Part shown: in pieces, positions 43,532-51,987 of the stretch
Position numbering within the stretch: the first letter of the stretch is position 1
How the letters are laid out: each line of letters starts with the position of its first letter
Source of the DNA: Mycolicibacterium sp. P1-18
GTDB lineage: Bacteria > Actinomycetota > Actinomycetes > Mycobacteriales > Mycobacteriaceae
Direction of reading: 5' to 3'
NCBI RefSeq assembly: GCF_008329535.1
Contig: NZ_NPKR01000009.1
Coordinates: forward strand, 1 to 64,000
Length of the DNA stretch: 64,000 bases
The notes under the pieces: model-generated
Told to the model about the DNA's origin: nothing
The model's database searches: none
Seen by the model: the letters and a program-made list of their open reading frames with translations, nothing else
Position numbers and translations under genes: made by a program

Positions 43532-45378
43532 TTCTTCGCGTCGATCATGTCGATGACGTACTGCGCCAGTTCCGTGACTTCACAGTCCGGCGTGAGGCGC
43601 AGATCCGGGTTCTTCGGCCGCTGATACGGGCTGTCGATGCCGGTGAAGTGCGTGATCTCGCCGCGTCGCGCCTTGGCATAGAGCCCCTTGGGATCTCGAC
43701 GTTCGCAATCCTGCAGTGGGGTGTCGCAGAAGACTTCGAAGAAGTCGTAGCCCCGGTCTTCGTGCACCTTGCGCGCCAGCGCCCGATGCTCCTCGAGCGG
43801 GCTGATGGCGGGCACCAGCACGATCTGTCCGGAGTCGGCCAGCAGCGTCGCGATGTGCGCCAGCCGCCGCAGGTTCTCGGCGCGGTCGGCCATCGTGAAG
43901 CCCAGGTCGGCGTTCAGCCCGTGCCGCAGGTTGTCACCGTCGAGAACGTAGGCGGGACGCCCGCTTTCGAGCAGCTTCTGTTCGACGAGCATGGCGACCG
44001 ACGACTTTCCGGAGCCGGAGAGACCGGTGAACCACACCGTGCTGCCTCGCGACAGCCGGTCCTCGGCGGTGACGAGGTTCTGATGCCGCACCGCATTCGG
44101 GGTGGCCGTGCGCGTCGCCGCCGGGGTGGTGTCGCGGACCATGCCCGCGGCCACCGTGCCGTTGGTGTCGGGGTCGATCAGGATGAACGAGCCGATGGCG
44201 GCGTTGCGGGCGTACTCGTCGAGCAGCAGGGGCACCTGCGTGCGCAGCGTGACGCGGCCGAGTTCGTTGATCTTCAACGCCGTTGCACTCTTGTCGCGGT
44301 GCAGCGTGTTGACGTCGAGCCGGTAGTCCAGAGCCGTCACCCTGGCCCGGGTGGTCCGCGTGGTGTGCTTGATGACGTAGTCGCGACCGGGTTCGAGCGT
44401 CGCCTCGTCGGACATCCAACACACCGTGGCGTCGAAGTCCTGGGTGACGTGGGGCTGGTTGTTGGGCCGGGCGATCATGTCGCCGCGGGAGATGTCGATG
44501 TCGTCGGCCAGGCTGATCGACACCGCCATGGAGGCGAACGCCTCGGTGAGAGGCCCTGCGGGGCCCTCGATCTCGGTGATCCGGCTGGTCTTCCCGGCGG
44601 GCAGCACCACGACCTCGTCGCCCGTGCGCATCACGCCGCTGGCGATGGTGCCCGCGTAACTGCGGTGGTCGGCATGCTCGCGGGTCTGCGGCCGGATGAC
44701 GTACTGCACGGGGAACCGGACGTCGACCAGATTGCGGTCACCGGCGATGTAGACCTCCTCGAGGTGGCTCAGCAGCGCCGGTCCCTCGTACCAGGGCGAG
44801 GCGTCGGACTTGGTGACGACGTTGTCGCCGTTGAGGGCCGACAGCGGGATCGTGGTGACGTCCTGCACGTCGAGGCGTGCGGCGAACTCGTGGAAGTCGT
44901 CGCGGATCTTCTCGAACCGCTCCTGACTCCAGTCGACGAGGTCCATCTTGTTGACGGCCAGCACGATGTGCTGAATGCCGAGCAGGGACGCCAGGAATGC
45001 GTGGCGCCGCGACTGCTCGAGCAGTCCGTGCCGAGCGTCGACCAGGACGATCACCAGCTGCGCGGTCGAGGCACCCGTCACCATGTTGCGGGTGTACTGC
45101 ACGTGGCCGGGGGTGTCGGCGATGATGAACTTCCGCTTGGCCGTGGCGAAGTAGCGGTACGCGACGTCGATGGTGATGCCCTGCTCGCGCTCGGCGCGCA
45201 GGCCGTCGGTCACCAGGGCGAGGTCGGTGTAATCGTGACCGCGTTCCTGCGAGGTGCGCTGCACGGCGGCGAGCTGGTCCTCCATGACGGCCTTGCTGTC
45301 GAACAGCAGCCGGCCGATGAGCGTGGACTTGCCGTCGTCGACGGAACCCGCCGTGGCGAGCCTGAGCAGAGTAGCCAT
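43528..45378 (-). CDS. cysNC: Fused sulfate adenylyltransferase large subunit / APS kinase (CysNC)
   Basis: This 616-aa bifunctional enzyme has an N-terminal GTPase (G1 GSVDDGKST at 11-19, DTPGH, NKMD), which drives ATP sulfurylase with CysD, and a C-terminal APS kinase (about 440-616) with P-loop GLSGSGKSS that makes PAPS. The start is ATG 45378, sharing a base with the cysD stop (TGATG). Longer upstream frames are spurious. The fusion is typical of mycobacteria. Confidence 0.96.
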   Translation of the reverse strand: MATLLRLATAGSVDDGKSTLIGRLLFDSKAVMEDQLAAVQRTSQERGHDYTDLALVTDGLRAEREQGITIDVAYRYFATAKRKFIIADTPGHVQYTRNMVTGASTAQLVIVLVDARHGLLEQSRRHAFLASLLGIQHIVLAVNKMDLVDWSQERFEKIRDDFHEFAARLDVQDVTTIPLSALNGDNVVTKSDASPWYEGPALLSHLEEVYIAGDRNLVDVRFPVQYVIRPQTREHADHRSYAGTIASGVMRTGDEVVVLPAGKTSRITEIEGPAGPLTEAFASMAVSISLADDIDISRGDMIARPNNQPHVTQDFDATVCWMSDEATLEPGRDYVIKHTTRTTRARVTALDYRLDVNTLHRDKSATALKINELGRVTLRTQVPLLLDEYARNAAIGSFILIDPDTNGTVAAGMVRDTTPAATRTATPNAVRHQNLVTAEDRLSRGSTVWFTGLSGSGKSSVAMLVEQKLLESGRPAYVLDGDNLRHGLNADLGFTMADRAENLRRLAHIATLLADSGQIVLVPAISPLEEHRALARKVHEDRGYDFFEVFCDTPLQDCERRDPKGLYAKARRGEITHFTGIDSPYQRPKNPDLRLTPDCEVTELAQYVIDMIDAKK

Positions 45379-46307
45379 CAGAAATACCCCTCGCGCTTGC
45401 GGTCTTCCATCCCGGCCTCGGAGATGCGGTCGTCGGCGCGCGTCGCGCCGCGTTCGGTAAGCCGCGAGACCGCGGTCTCGGCGATCACCTCGGACACCGT
45501 GCGCGCGGTGGACTCCACGCAGCCGGTGCAGGTGACGTCGCCGACCGTGCGGAAGCGCACGACCTTCTCGATCACCTTTTCGTCCTTGCGGGGCTGCAGA
45601 TACTTGTGGACGGCCAGCAGCATGCCGTCGCGCTCGAAGACCTGCCGTTCGTGGGCGTAGTAGATGGACGGCAGCGTGATCTTCTCGGCGCCGATGTAGG
45701 ACCAGATGTCGAACTCGGTCCAGTTGGAGATCGGGAACGCCCGGATGTGCTCGCCCTTGTGATGGCGGCCGTTGTAGAGGTTCCACAATTCGGGGCGCTG
45801 CGCCTTGGGGTCCCACTGGCCGAACTCGTCGCGGAAGCTGAACACGCGCTCCTTGGCGCGGGCCTTCTCCTCGTCGCGCCGGGCCCCACCGAAGGCGGCG
45901 TCGAACTTGTTCTCCCGGATGGCGCGCAGCAGCGTGAAGGTCTGCATCGGGTTGCGCGACGGGATGGTCTCGACGACCCGGCCGGCGTCGATGTCGTCCT
46001 GCACCTTGGCGACGACGAGGCGCACGCCGGACTTCTCGACCAGTTCGTCGCGGACGGCCAGCACCTCGTCGAAGTTGTGGCCGGTGTCGACGTGCATCAC
46101 GGGAAACGGCAGCCGACCGGGCCGAAAGGCCTTGAGCGCCAAGTGGAGCATGACGATCGAGTCCTTGCCGCCGGAGAACAGCAGCACGGGCTTCTCGAGT
46201 TCGGCGGCGACCTCGCGGATGATGTGGATCGCCTCGGCCTCCAGCGACCGCAGGTGACTCAGTTCGTACTTGCCGGCCGTGCGGTCGAGGTCTTGGGTTG
46301 CGGTCAC
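45378..46307 (-). CDS. cysD: Sulfate adenylyltransferase small subunit
   Basis: This 309-aa PP-loop ATPase adenylylates sulfate to APS, with the motif FSGGKDS (44-50). The C terminus KREGYF is characteristic. The start is GTG 46307 with weak GGTGAAG upstream. It is the first gene of cysD-cysNC-cysQ, all coupled by start/stop overlaps, and is preceded by a perfect inverted repeat. Confidence 0.96.
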   Translation of the reverse strand: MTATQDLDRTAGKYELSHLRSLEAEAIHIIREVAAELEKPVLLFSGGKDSIVMLHLALKAFRPGRLPFPVMHVDTGHNFDEVLAVRDELVEKSGVRLVVAKVQDDIDAGRVVETIPSRNPMQTFTLLRAIRENKFDAAFGGARRDEEKARAKERVFSFRDEFGQWDPKAQRPELWNLYNGRHHKGEHIRAFPISNWTEFDIWSYIGAEKITLPSIYYAHERQVFERDGMLLAVHKYLQPRKDEKVIEKVVRFRTVGDVTCTGCVESTARTVSEVIAETAVSRLTERGATRADDRISEAGMEDRKREGYF

Positions 46308-46491
46308 GACTTCACCACTAAGTTGGTTAAGTTAACCCGAATTACGATCATGCCCAGGAATGTAACCGGCGGCAGCGCGGCATGTCAACGAATCCGTCGT
46401 TCGCGCCACCGTCATCGGTGCGTCCGACGCGTTCCAGTTGCGCGACATGATCGCGTCGCTGGCGCCCCGCTGCCCCTCGAGTCGGGCGCCC
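46308..46491 (-). promoter_or_regulatory. cysD upstream region
   Basis: This 184-bp gap lies between the aminotransferase stop and the cysD start and must hold the cysD promoter. It includes the 46325-46337 palindrome. I see no strong terminator for the aminotransferase unit, so read-through into cysD is possible. Confidence 0.4.
46325..46337. promoter_or_regulatory. Palindrome GGTTAA-G-TTAACC upstream of cysD
   Basis: A perfect 6-1-6 inverted repeat starts 18 bp upstream of the cysD start, where the promoter or leader should be. It is A/T-containing in a GC-rich genome and is a candidate operator for a sulfur regulator such as the nearby CymR-like Rrf2 protein (39479-39949). No second copy was noticed in the window. 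Confidence 0.5.
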
Positions 46492-47580
46492 TCAACCTTG
46501 GGGGCTGAAGTTCCACTGCAGGCTGTCGATCGCGGCCAGCACTGCGTCTTCGGCGTCGCGATCGCCGACGGTGACCCGCACTCCCTCTCCGTCGAATGCC
46601 CTTACCGAAACGCGCTGTGCCACACAAGCTTCCTGCAGTTGAGCTGTAAGCGGTCCAACGGGGAACCATACGAAGTTCGCACCACTGACCGGGGTCTCGA
46701 GTCCCCGTTCAGCGGCTTCGTGGCGCAGGTACCCACGCCCCTCGCGCACCACATCGACGATGTGTTTGGTGTGCGTGGTATCGGCCCACGCGGCTCGGGC
46801 ACCGGCCTCGGCGAGCAAGCTCAACCCAAATGGGGGCGCGGCAGCGCGCACGTTGTCGGCGACCTCGGGATGCGCGATCATGTACCCAGCCCGAAGTCCC
46901 GCAAGGCCGTACGCCTTGGAGAACGTCCGAAAGACCACGACGTTGGGATATCGACGAACCAAACTGAGCCCGTCGACGTCGGCCGTGGCGAACTCTTGGT
47001 AGGCCTCGTCGAAAAGCACCAGCACGTTGGCGGGCACCGAGGTGACGAGGCGTTCGATCTCACTGCGGGGTAGTTCAGTGCCGGTGGGGTTGTTCGGATT
47101 GCACACGATGATCGCCCTCGTGGCCCATGTGATCGCGGCGAGCATCGCGTCCACGTCGTGAGTGTGGGTGGCGTCGAGAGAAACTGGGACAGCGGTGGCG
47201 CCGACGACCCCGATCAGGATCGGATAGGCCTCGTAGCTACGCCAGGCATGCACTACCTCGGTCCCGGCCCCGGTGTAGGCGGCCAAGGCGTGTTGCAGCA
47301 ACGCCAAGGATCCTCCTCCGACCACGATGTGTTCGGGGGATACCTGCAATCGGGCGCTCAAGTCCGCGGTGAGCAGGTCGCCCTGCAGCGAGGGATAGAG
47401 GTGTGCATGCGCGGCGGCCTCGATGAGGGCCTGTTGCACGCTCGGTGACGGTGGCACCGTGGATTCGTTCGACGACGCACGCCAACGCACCTGGCTCAGG
47501 CCGGCCGCGCGTGAGTAGCGCGGCAGCTCGGCCACCACGGTTCGAGGACTCACCGTGGGTCGAGAGACGACGTGGTTCAC
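46492..47580 (-). CDS. HisC-like PLP aminotransferase
   Basis: This 362-aa fold-type I aminotransferase has NPNNPTG (161-167), DEAYQEF (191-197) and PLP Lys222 (FSKAYGLAGLRAGY), closest to histidinol-phosphate/aromatic aminotransferases. The start is GTG 47580, overlapping the ammonia-lyase stop as GTGA, so the two are coupled; longer frames are spurious. In this cluster it may interconvert an amino acid (for instance histidine) and its 2-oxo acid, which is an inference from neighbours. It is unlikely to be the biosynthetic HisC because it is outside a his operon. Confidence 0.85.
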   Translation of the reverse strand: MNHVVSRPTVSPRTVVAELPRYSRAAGLSQVRWRASSNESTVPPSPSVQQALIEAAAHAHLYPSLQGDLLTADLSARLQVSPEHIVVGGGSLALLQHALAAYTGAGTEVVHAWRSYEAYPILIGVVGATAVPVSLDATHTHDVDAMLAAITWATRAIIVCNPNNPTGTELPRSEIERLVTSVPANVLVLFDEAYQEFATADVDGLSLVRRYPNVVVFRTFSKAYGLAGLRAGYMIAHPEVADNVRAAAPPFGLSLLAEAGARAAWADTTHTKHIVDVVREGRGYLRHEAAERGLETPVSGANFVWFPVGPLTAQLQEACVAQRVSVRAFDGEGVRVTVGDRDAEDAVLAAIDSLQWNFSPQG

Positions 47581-49151
47581 GACAGTGCGCCGATCGCGCT
47601 CTCGGCGGCTGCCACCAGCGCGCCAGCGCGCGCCAGGTCGACCACGGCGGCGATCTCCGGAGCGAGATAGCGGTCGGTGCCGGGGCCGGGCACGTGCTCT
47701 CGCACGGCGGCGATGACGGCCGCCGTCGCGGGTCCGGGTGTCAGCGGTGCGCGCATGTCGAGAGCCCTTGCGGCCGTGAGCACTTCCACCGCCAAAACCC
47801 TCGTGAGACCGTCGATCGCTCGGCGCAGCTTGCGGGCCGCCGACCAACCCATCGACACGTGATCCTCCTGCATGGCCGACGACGGAATCGAATCCACACT
47901 GGCGGGCGCGGCCAGACGTTTGAGCTCGGAGACGATGCCGGCTTGGGTGTACTGGGCGATCATGTGGCCGCTGTCGACGCCGGGATCGTGGGCCAGAAAG
48001 GCGTTGAGGCCGTGGTTGCGGGCCGGGTCGAGGAATCGATCGGTGCGTCGCTCGCTCATCGAAGCCACGTCGGCGACCACGATGGCCAAGAAGTCGAGCA
48101 CGTAGGCCACGGGTGCGCCGTGGAAATTACCGTTGGATTCCACGCGACCGTCGAGAGTGACCACGGGATTGTCGACGGCACTGGCCAATTCGCGGTATGC
48201 GACGGTGCGGGCATGTTCGGCGGTGTCGCGCGCGCCGCCGGCGACCTGTGGAGCGCAGCGCAGCGAATAGGCATCCTGGACCACGGTGCAGTCGCCGGTC
48301 TTGTGGCTTGCCACGATCGCGGAGTCGGCCAGCAGTCGGGTCATGTTCGCGGCGGCCGCGGCTTGGCCAGGATGGGGCCGCAGGGCCTGCAGGTCGGCGG
48401 CGAACACCCGCTCGGTGCCCAGAAGTCCCTCGACGCTCATCGCCGCGGCGACGTCGGCCAGTCGCAGCAGGGCGTCGAGGTCGGTCAGCGCCAGGATCAG
48501 CTGGCCCAGCATGCCGTCGGTGCCGTTGATCAGCGCGAGCCCTTCCTTCTCGGCCAGCACCACTGGATGCAATCCGTGCGCGGCGAGCGCCTTGGCGGCG
48601 GGTGCGAGTTCACCGTCCCGGGTACGGACCTGTCCTTCTCCGATCAACGCGAGCGCCACGTGGGCCAGCGGAGCCAGGTCGCCCGAGCACCCCAGGCTGC
48701 CGTACTCGTAGACCACCGGGGTGATGCCCTCGGTAAGCAGGCCGGCATAGGCGCGGACCACCTCGGGTCGAACGCCGGTGCGTCCGGTGGCCAGGGTGGA
48801 CAGCCGCAACAGCATCAGAGCGCGCACCACTTCTCGTTCAACCTCGGCACCGGAGCCGGCGGCATGTGAACGAATCAGGCTGCGTTGCAGCTGCGTTCGC
48901 AGCTCCAACGGAATGTGGCGGGTCGCCAGGGCGCCGAATCCGGTGGACACTCCGTAGACGGGTGTCGGGTCAGCGGCCAGGGCCTCGATGCGCACTCGGC
49001 TCTCGGCTACCGCAGTCATCGCCTCGTCGCAGAGCTGCACGGCGGCGTCGTGGCGGGCCACTGCCACCACGTCCGCGAAACTGACCGGGCCTACGCCCAC
49101 CGTGACCGTGCTGGTGGTGGTGGCGAGTGTGCTGTTCGGAGCGGAAGTCAT
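47577..49151 (-). CDS. hutH: Histidine ammonia-lyase-type MIO enzyme
   Basis: This 524-aa member of the aromatic amino acid ammonia-lyase family has the YGVSTGFG loop (66-73) and MIO-forming triad Cys155-Ser156-Gly157 (GSLGCSGDLAPLAH) rather than the usual Ala-Ser-Gly. QEDHVSMGW, typical of histidine rather than Phe/Tyr lyases, is near 418. It would deaminate histidine (or an analogue) to urocanate. No hutU, hutI or hutG gene is nearby. It starts its own unit behind a tandem pair of IclR-type motifs. Confidence 0.85.
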   Translation of the reverse strand: MTSAPNSTLATTTSTVTVGVGPVSFADVVAVARHDAAVQLCDEAMTAVAESRVRIEALAADPTPVYGVSTGFGALATRHIPLELRTQLQRSLIRSHAAGSGAEVEREVVRALMLLRLSTLATGRTGVRPEVVRAYAGLLTEGITPVVYEYGSLGCSGDLAPLAHVALALIGEGQVRTRDGELAPAAKALAAHGLHPVVLAEKEGLALINGTDGMLGQLILALTDLDALLRLADVAAAMSVEGLLGTERVFAADLQALRPHPGQAAAAANMTRLLADSAIVASHKTGDCTVVQDAYSLRCAPQVAGGARDTAEHARTVAYRELASAVDNPVVTLDGRVESNGNFHGAPVAYVLDFLAIVVADVASMSERRTDRFLDPARNHGLNAFLAHDPGVDSGHMIAQYTQAGIVSELKRLAAPASVDSIPSSAMQEDHVSMGWSAARKLRRAIDGLTRVLAVEVLTAARALDMRAPLTPGPATAAVIAAVREHVPGPGTDRYLAPEIAAVVDLARAGALVAAAESAIGALS

Positions 49152-49163
49152 GCCAAACCTTCT

Positions 49164-49199
49164 GTCTTGTATTACAGACGTAAGTCTCGTATAGGTGTC
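49164..49199. promoter_or_regulatory. Tandem IclR-type operators upstream of ammonia-lyase
   Basis: Two 16-bp elements lie 20 bp apart: GTCTTGTATTACAGAC (49164-49179) and GTCTCGTATAGGTGTC (49184-49199). Both match the consensus found upstream of hisD-like, adh and iclR genes. The second contains TATACG on the minus strand as a possible -10. The ammonia-lyase ATG is at 49151, with AGAAGG just upstream. Confidence 0.65.
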
Positions 49200-49235
49200 A
49201 GTCGTGGGCGGTCGTTGGTGTTCGGTCCAGTTCAG

Positions 49236-50453
49236 TCAGCCATGCTTGACCAGCGTCCGGCCACGTTTGCGCAGCTCGTCGATGCTTGTCACCCCGAGCA
49301 ACGCCATGGTCCTCGTCAGCTGATCGGCCAGCAGCTCGATCACCTTGTCGACGCCGGCCTCACCGCCGGCGACGATTCCCCACAGGTAGGGCCGGCCGAT
49401 GAACGCCGCGTCGGCACCCAGGGCCATGGCCGTGGCGATGTCAGACCCGTGGCGGACGCCCGAGTCGACGAAGACGGCGAAGTCCTGACCCACTGCATCG
49501 CGGACCGGAGCTACCAGGTCGATGGGCGCCACGACGCGGTCCAGCTGACGTCCGCCGTGGTTGGACAGGTGCACGCCGTCGATTCCGAGATCGCGGGCGC
49601 GCACCGTGTCCTCCGGGCCTAGCGGACCCTTCAAGACGACGAGGCCGGGCCACGCATCCCGGATGCGGGCGAGGTCGTCCCATGACACCGAGGGGTCGAA
49701 CTGCTTGGTGATGTTGTCGATGGTGTAGCCACCGCCACCAGCCCCGCCGCTGACGTTGGCGAACTCCAGCGCCGGGTTGGCCAGCATCTTGGTCCAATAC
49801 CCCGGATGCATGCCGATGTCGACGAGTCCCTTGAGCGTCAACTGCGGTGGGATCGTCAGGCCGTTGCGCGCATCACGCACCCGGTAGCCCGACACTGCGG
49901 TGTCGACGGCGATCTCCAGAACGCGGTACCCGGAAGCTGCTGCGCGCCTGACCAATTGAGTGGTGAGGTCGCGGTCCTTCCAGATGTAGAGCTGAAACCA
50001 CCGGTCGGCCTCCTCGAGGGCGCGGTGAGTGGCCAACTCCTCCATGGAGGTCGAGGCCATGGTGGACAGGACGTAGGGGACTTGGGCACGCGCCGCCGCA
50101 CCGGCCACAGCCGGTTCGCCAAGCGAGGAGATCATCCGGGTGTACCCGGTGGGAGCCAGACCGAGCGGCAGTGCGCTGCGCCGGCCTAGCAGCGTCGTCG
50201 ACGTGTCGACCTTGGCGACGTCGGTGAGCACACTTGGGGTGAACCGCCAGCGGCGAAACGCAGCCACGTTGTCGGCCAGGGTCAGCTCCTCGTCGGCGCC
50301 GCCGTCGACGTAGTCGGCGACCGCGCGCGGCAGGCGCCGGCGTGCGAGCCGGTGCAGGTCTTCAATAGTCATACACGCGTCCAAGTGGGCAGCGTGGCGG
50401 TGGATTCGTGGCGGCTTGACCTTGATCAGGGCGCGTACTTCGCGTGCCTTCAC
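49236..50453 (-). CDS. FMN-dependent 2-hydroxy-acid dehydrogenase
   Basis: This 405-aa (S)-2-hydroxy-acid oxidase/dehydrogenase family protein (LldD, MftD, glycolate oxidase) has the active-site base His299 in LSNHGGRQLD, FMN-binding LAPTGYTRM at about 99-107 and catalytic Tyr/Asp segments. It oxidises a 2-hydroxy acid to a 2-oxo acid. The start is GTG 50453, overlapping the permease stop as GTGA. Together with the aminotransferase it could connect a hydroxy acid to an amino acid. Substrate unassigned. Confidence 0.87.
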   Translation of the reverse strand: MKAREVRALIKVKPPRIHRHAAHLDACMTIEDLHRLARRRLPRAVADYVDGGADEELTLADNVAAFRRWRFTPSVLTDVAKVDTSTTLLGRRSALPLGLAPTGYTRMISSLGEPAVAGAAARAQVPYVLSTMASTSMEELATHRALEEADRWFQLYIWKDRDLTTQLVRRAAASGYRVLEIAVDTAVSGYRVRDARNGLTIPPQLTLKGLVDIGMHPGYWTKMLANPALEFANVSGGAGGGGYTIDNITKQFDPSVSWDDLARIRDAWPGLVVLKGPLGPEDTVRARDLGIDGVHLSNHGGRQLDRVVAPIDLVAPVRDAVGQDFAVFVDSGVRHGSDIATAMALGADAAFIGRPYLWGIVAGGEAGVDKVIELLADQLTRTMALLGVTSIDELRKRGRTLVKHG

Positions 50454-51889
50454 GCCGGTGCCGCTTCCTGTTCATCGGCGGCTGCGGCGCGCGCGCTCGG
50501 AGTGGACGGAATGGCGTAGGTGGGCTCGGGATACCCGGCCCGGTTGGGGTACCGCTTCATCAGGAAGACGTAGAGACCGCCGGCGACGAAGATGCCCAGG
50601 ATCCAGGAAATGTCCGCGCCGCCGAGCCAGGTCGCGACTGGTCCGGTGTAGAAGGGGCTGGCGATGAAGGGCACTTCGACCAGGATGCCAACGAGATACG
50701 CGGTCATGGCCCGCCAGTCCACACCGCCGTAGTGTCCGTGCGGTTTGAACATGTCGTCGATGCTGTAGCGCTCCTTGCGGACCAGATAGAAGTCAGCCAG
50801 GTTGATCGAGGTCCACGGGATGAGGAAGTACGCCAGCAGCAAGATGAAGTTGGTGAAGTTCGCCAGGAAGTCGTCCTTGCCGACCAGTCCGATCGTGGTG
50901 GCGACCGTGGCGACGATGACGATGAGCACCGCCCTTAGCAGCGGAGAGACCGTCATCTTGAAGAACGAATTGAGCACGGTCGTGGTCGACATGAACATCC
51001 CGTAGAGGTTCAGCGAGTTCACGCCGATGACCCCGGCGATGATGATCAGGAAGAACAGTGCGTGCCAGCCGGCGGCCTGGTCGACGATGAAGTCCACCGA
51101 CCCTCCGTCGAACGCGTCGGTGGCGACGGCGGCCGCGGCAGCACCGAAGGCGAACATGAACATCGTCGAGAGCACCGCACCGGCATAGGTGAACCAGAAC
51201 GAGGCGCGCACCGAGGTGTCTGCGGGCAGGTAGCGCGAGTAGTCGGCGACATACGGCGCGTACGTCAGCTGCCACGTGGCGGCGATCGCCGCAGCTGCCA
51301 AGAACAACGCCCAGGAGAACTCGCCGGCGTGCCACACGGCGCCGAGGTCGTTGATGGTCACCAGCCGATAGCTCAGGTAGAGGAAGGCAACGCCGGCGAT
51401 CACCGAAAGCCACTTCTCCGAAGCGTGGATGAGGCGGTATCCGAAGATGGCCAGCACGGCCGTCACGGCGGCGACGACGATGATCGAAGCGTCGATGTTG
51501 ACACCGGTCAGGCTGGAGAACGCCGCCCCACCCTGCACTGCGGTGGTGGCGAAGTAGCCGACGTACATCAGTATCACCAGGATCAGCGGCAGAACGGCAC
51601 CGTAGAACCCGAATTGGGCCCGACTTTGGATCATCTGTGGAATGCCGAGAATGGGTCCCTGCGCGGAGTGCAGCGCCATGAAGATCGCGCCGATCAGGTT
51701 GCCTACCAAGGACGCCAGCAGCGCCCATGGCAGCGACAGGCCGATGGCAACCGAGATGGCGCCTGCGGCGATGGCGGTGACTTGCAAGTTGGCGCCGAAC
51801 CACAGCGTGAACAGACTGCGGGCCCGGCCATGGCGTTCGTGGTGGGGGACGTACTCGATCGAGCGCTGTTCGGGATTGAGAACGGACAA
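50450..51889 (-). CDS. NCS1-family purine/cytosine-type permease
   Basis: This 479-aa transporter has 12 predicted helices in the LeuT-like NCS1 pattern: first helix region GANLQVTAIAAG, PYVADYSRYLP between helices 5 and 6, and PWTSINLADFYLVRK near helix 10. Known substrates are nucleobases, hydantoins, allantoin and thiamine precursors; a small heterocycle is likely. The start is TTG 51889 after AAGGA. It follows the hisD-like gene by 98 bp and is coupled to the FMN dehydrogenase. Confidence 0.88.
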   Translation of the reverse strand: MSVLNPEQRSIEYVPHHERHGRARSLFTLWFGANLQVTAIAAGAISVAIGLSLPWALLASLVGNLIGAIFMALHSAQGPILGIPQMIQSRAQFGFYGAVLPLILVILMYVGYFATTAVQGGAAFSSLTGVNIDASIIVVAAVTAVLAIFGYRLIHASEKWLSVIAGVAFLYLSYRLVTINDLGAVWHAGEFSWALFLAAAAIAATWQLTYAPYVADYSRYLPADTSVRASFWFTYAGAVLSTMFMFAFGAAAAAVATDAFDGGSVDFIVDQAAGWHALFFLIIIAGVIGVNSLNLYGMFMSTTTVLNSFFKMTVSPLLRAVLIVIVATVATTIGLVGKDDFLANFTNFILLLAYFLIPWTSINLADFYLVRKERYSIDDMFKPHGHYGGVDWRAMTAYLVGILVEVPFIASPFYTGPVATWLGGADISWILGIFVAGGLYVFLMKRYPNRAGYPEPTYAIPSTPSARAAAADEQEAAPA

Positions 51890-51987
51890 GGTGGGTTCCT
51901 TAGGTGAACCGTGCGGCGTGCCGCGGGACGAGTAGTGCTCGGGTCTGGGTCGGATGCGCGCGAGGTGCCGGTCGGCGAGCCGCCTGG

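Noticed and set aside
46308..46491. A riboswitch or T-box in the cysD upstream region
   Set aside because: No conserved riboswitch core or terminator/antiterminator pair seen; only the short palindrome is notable.
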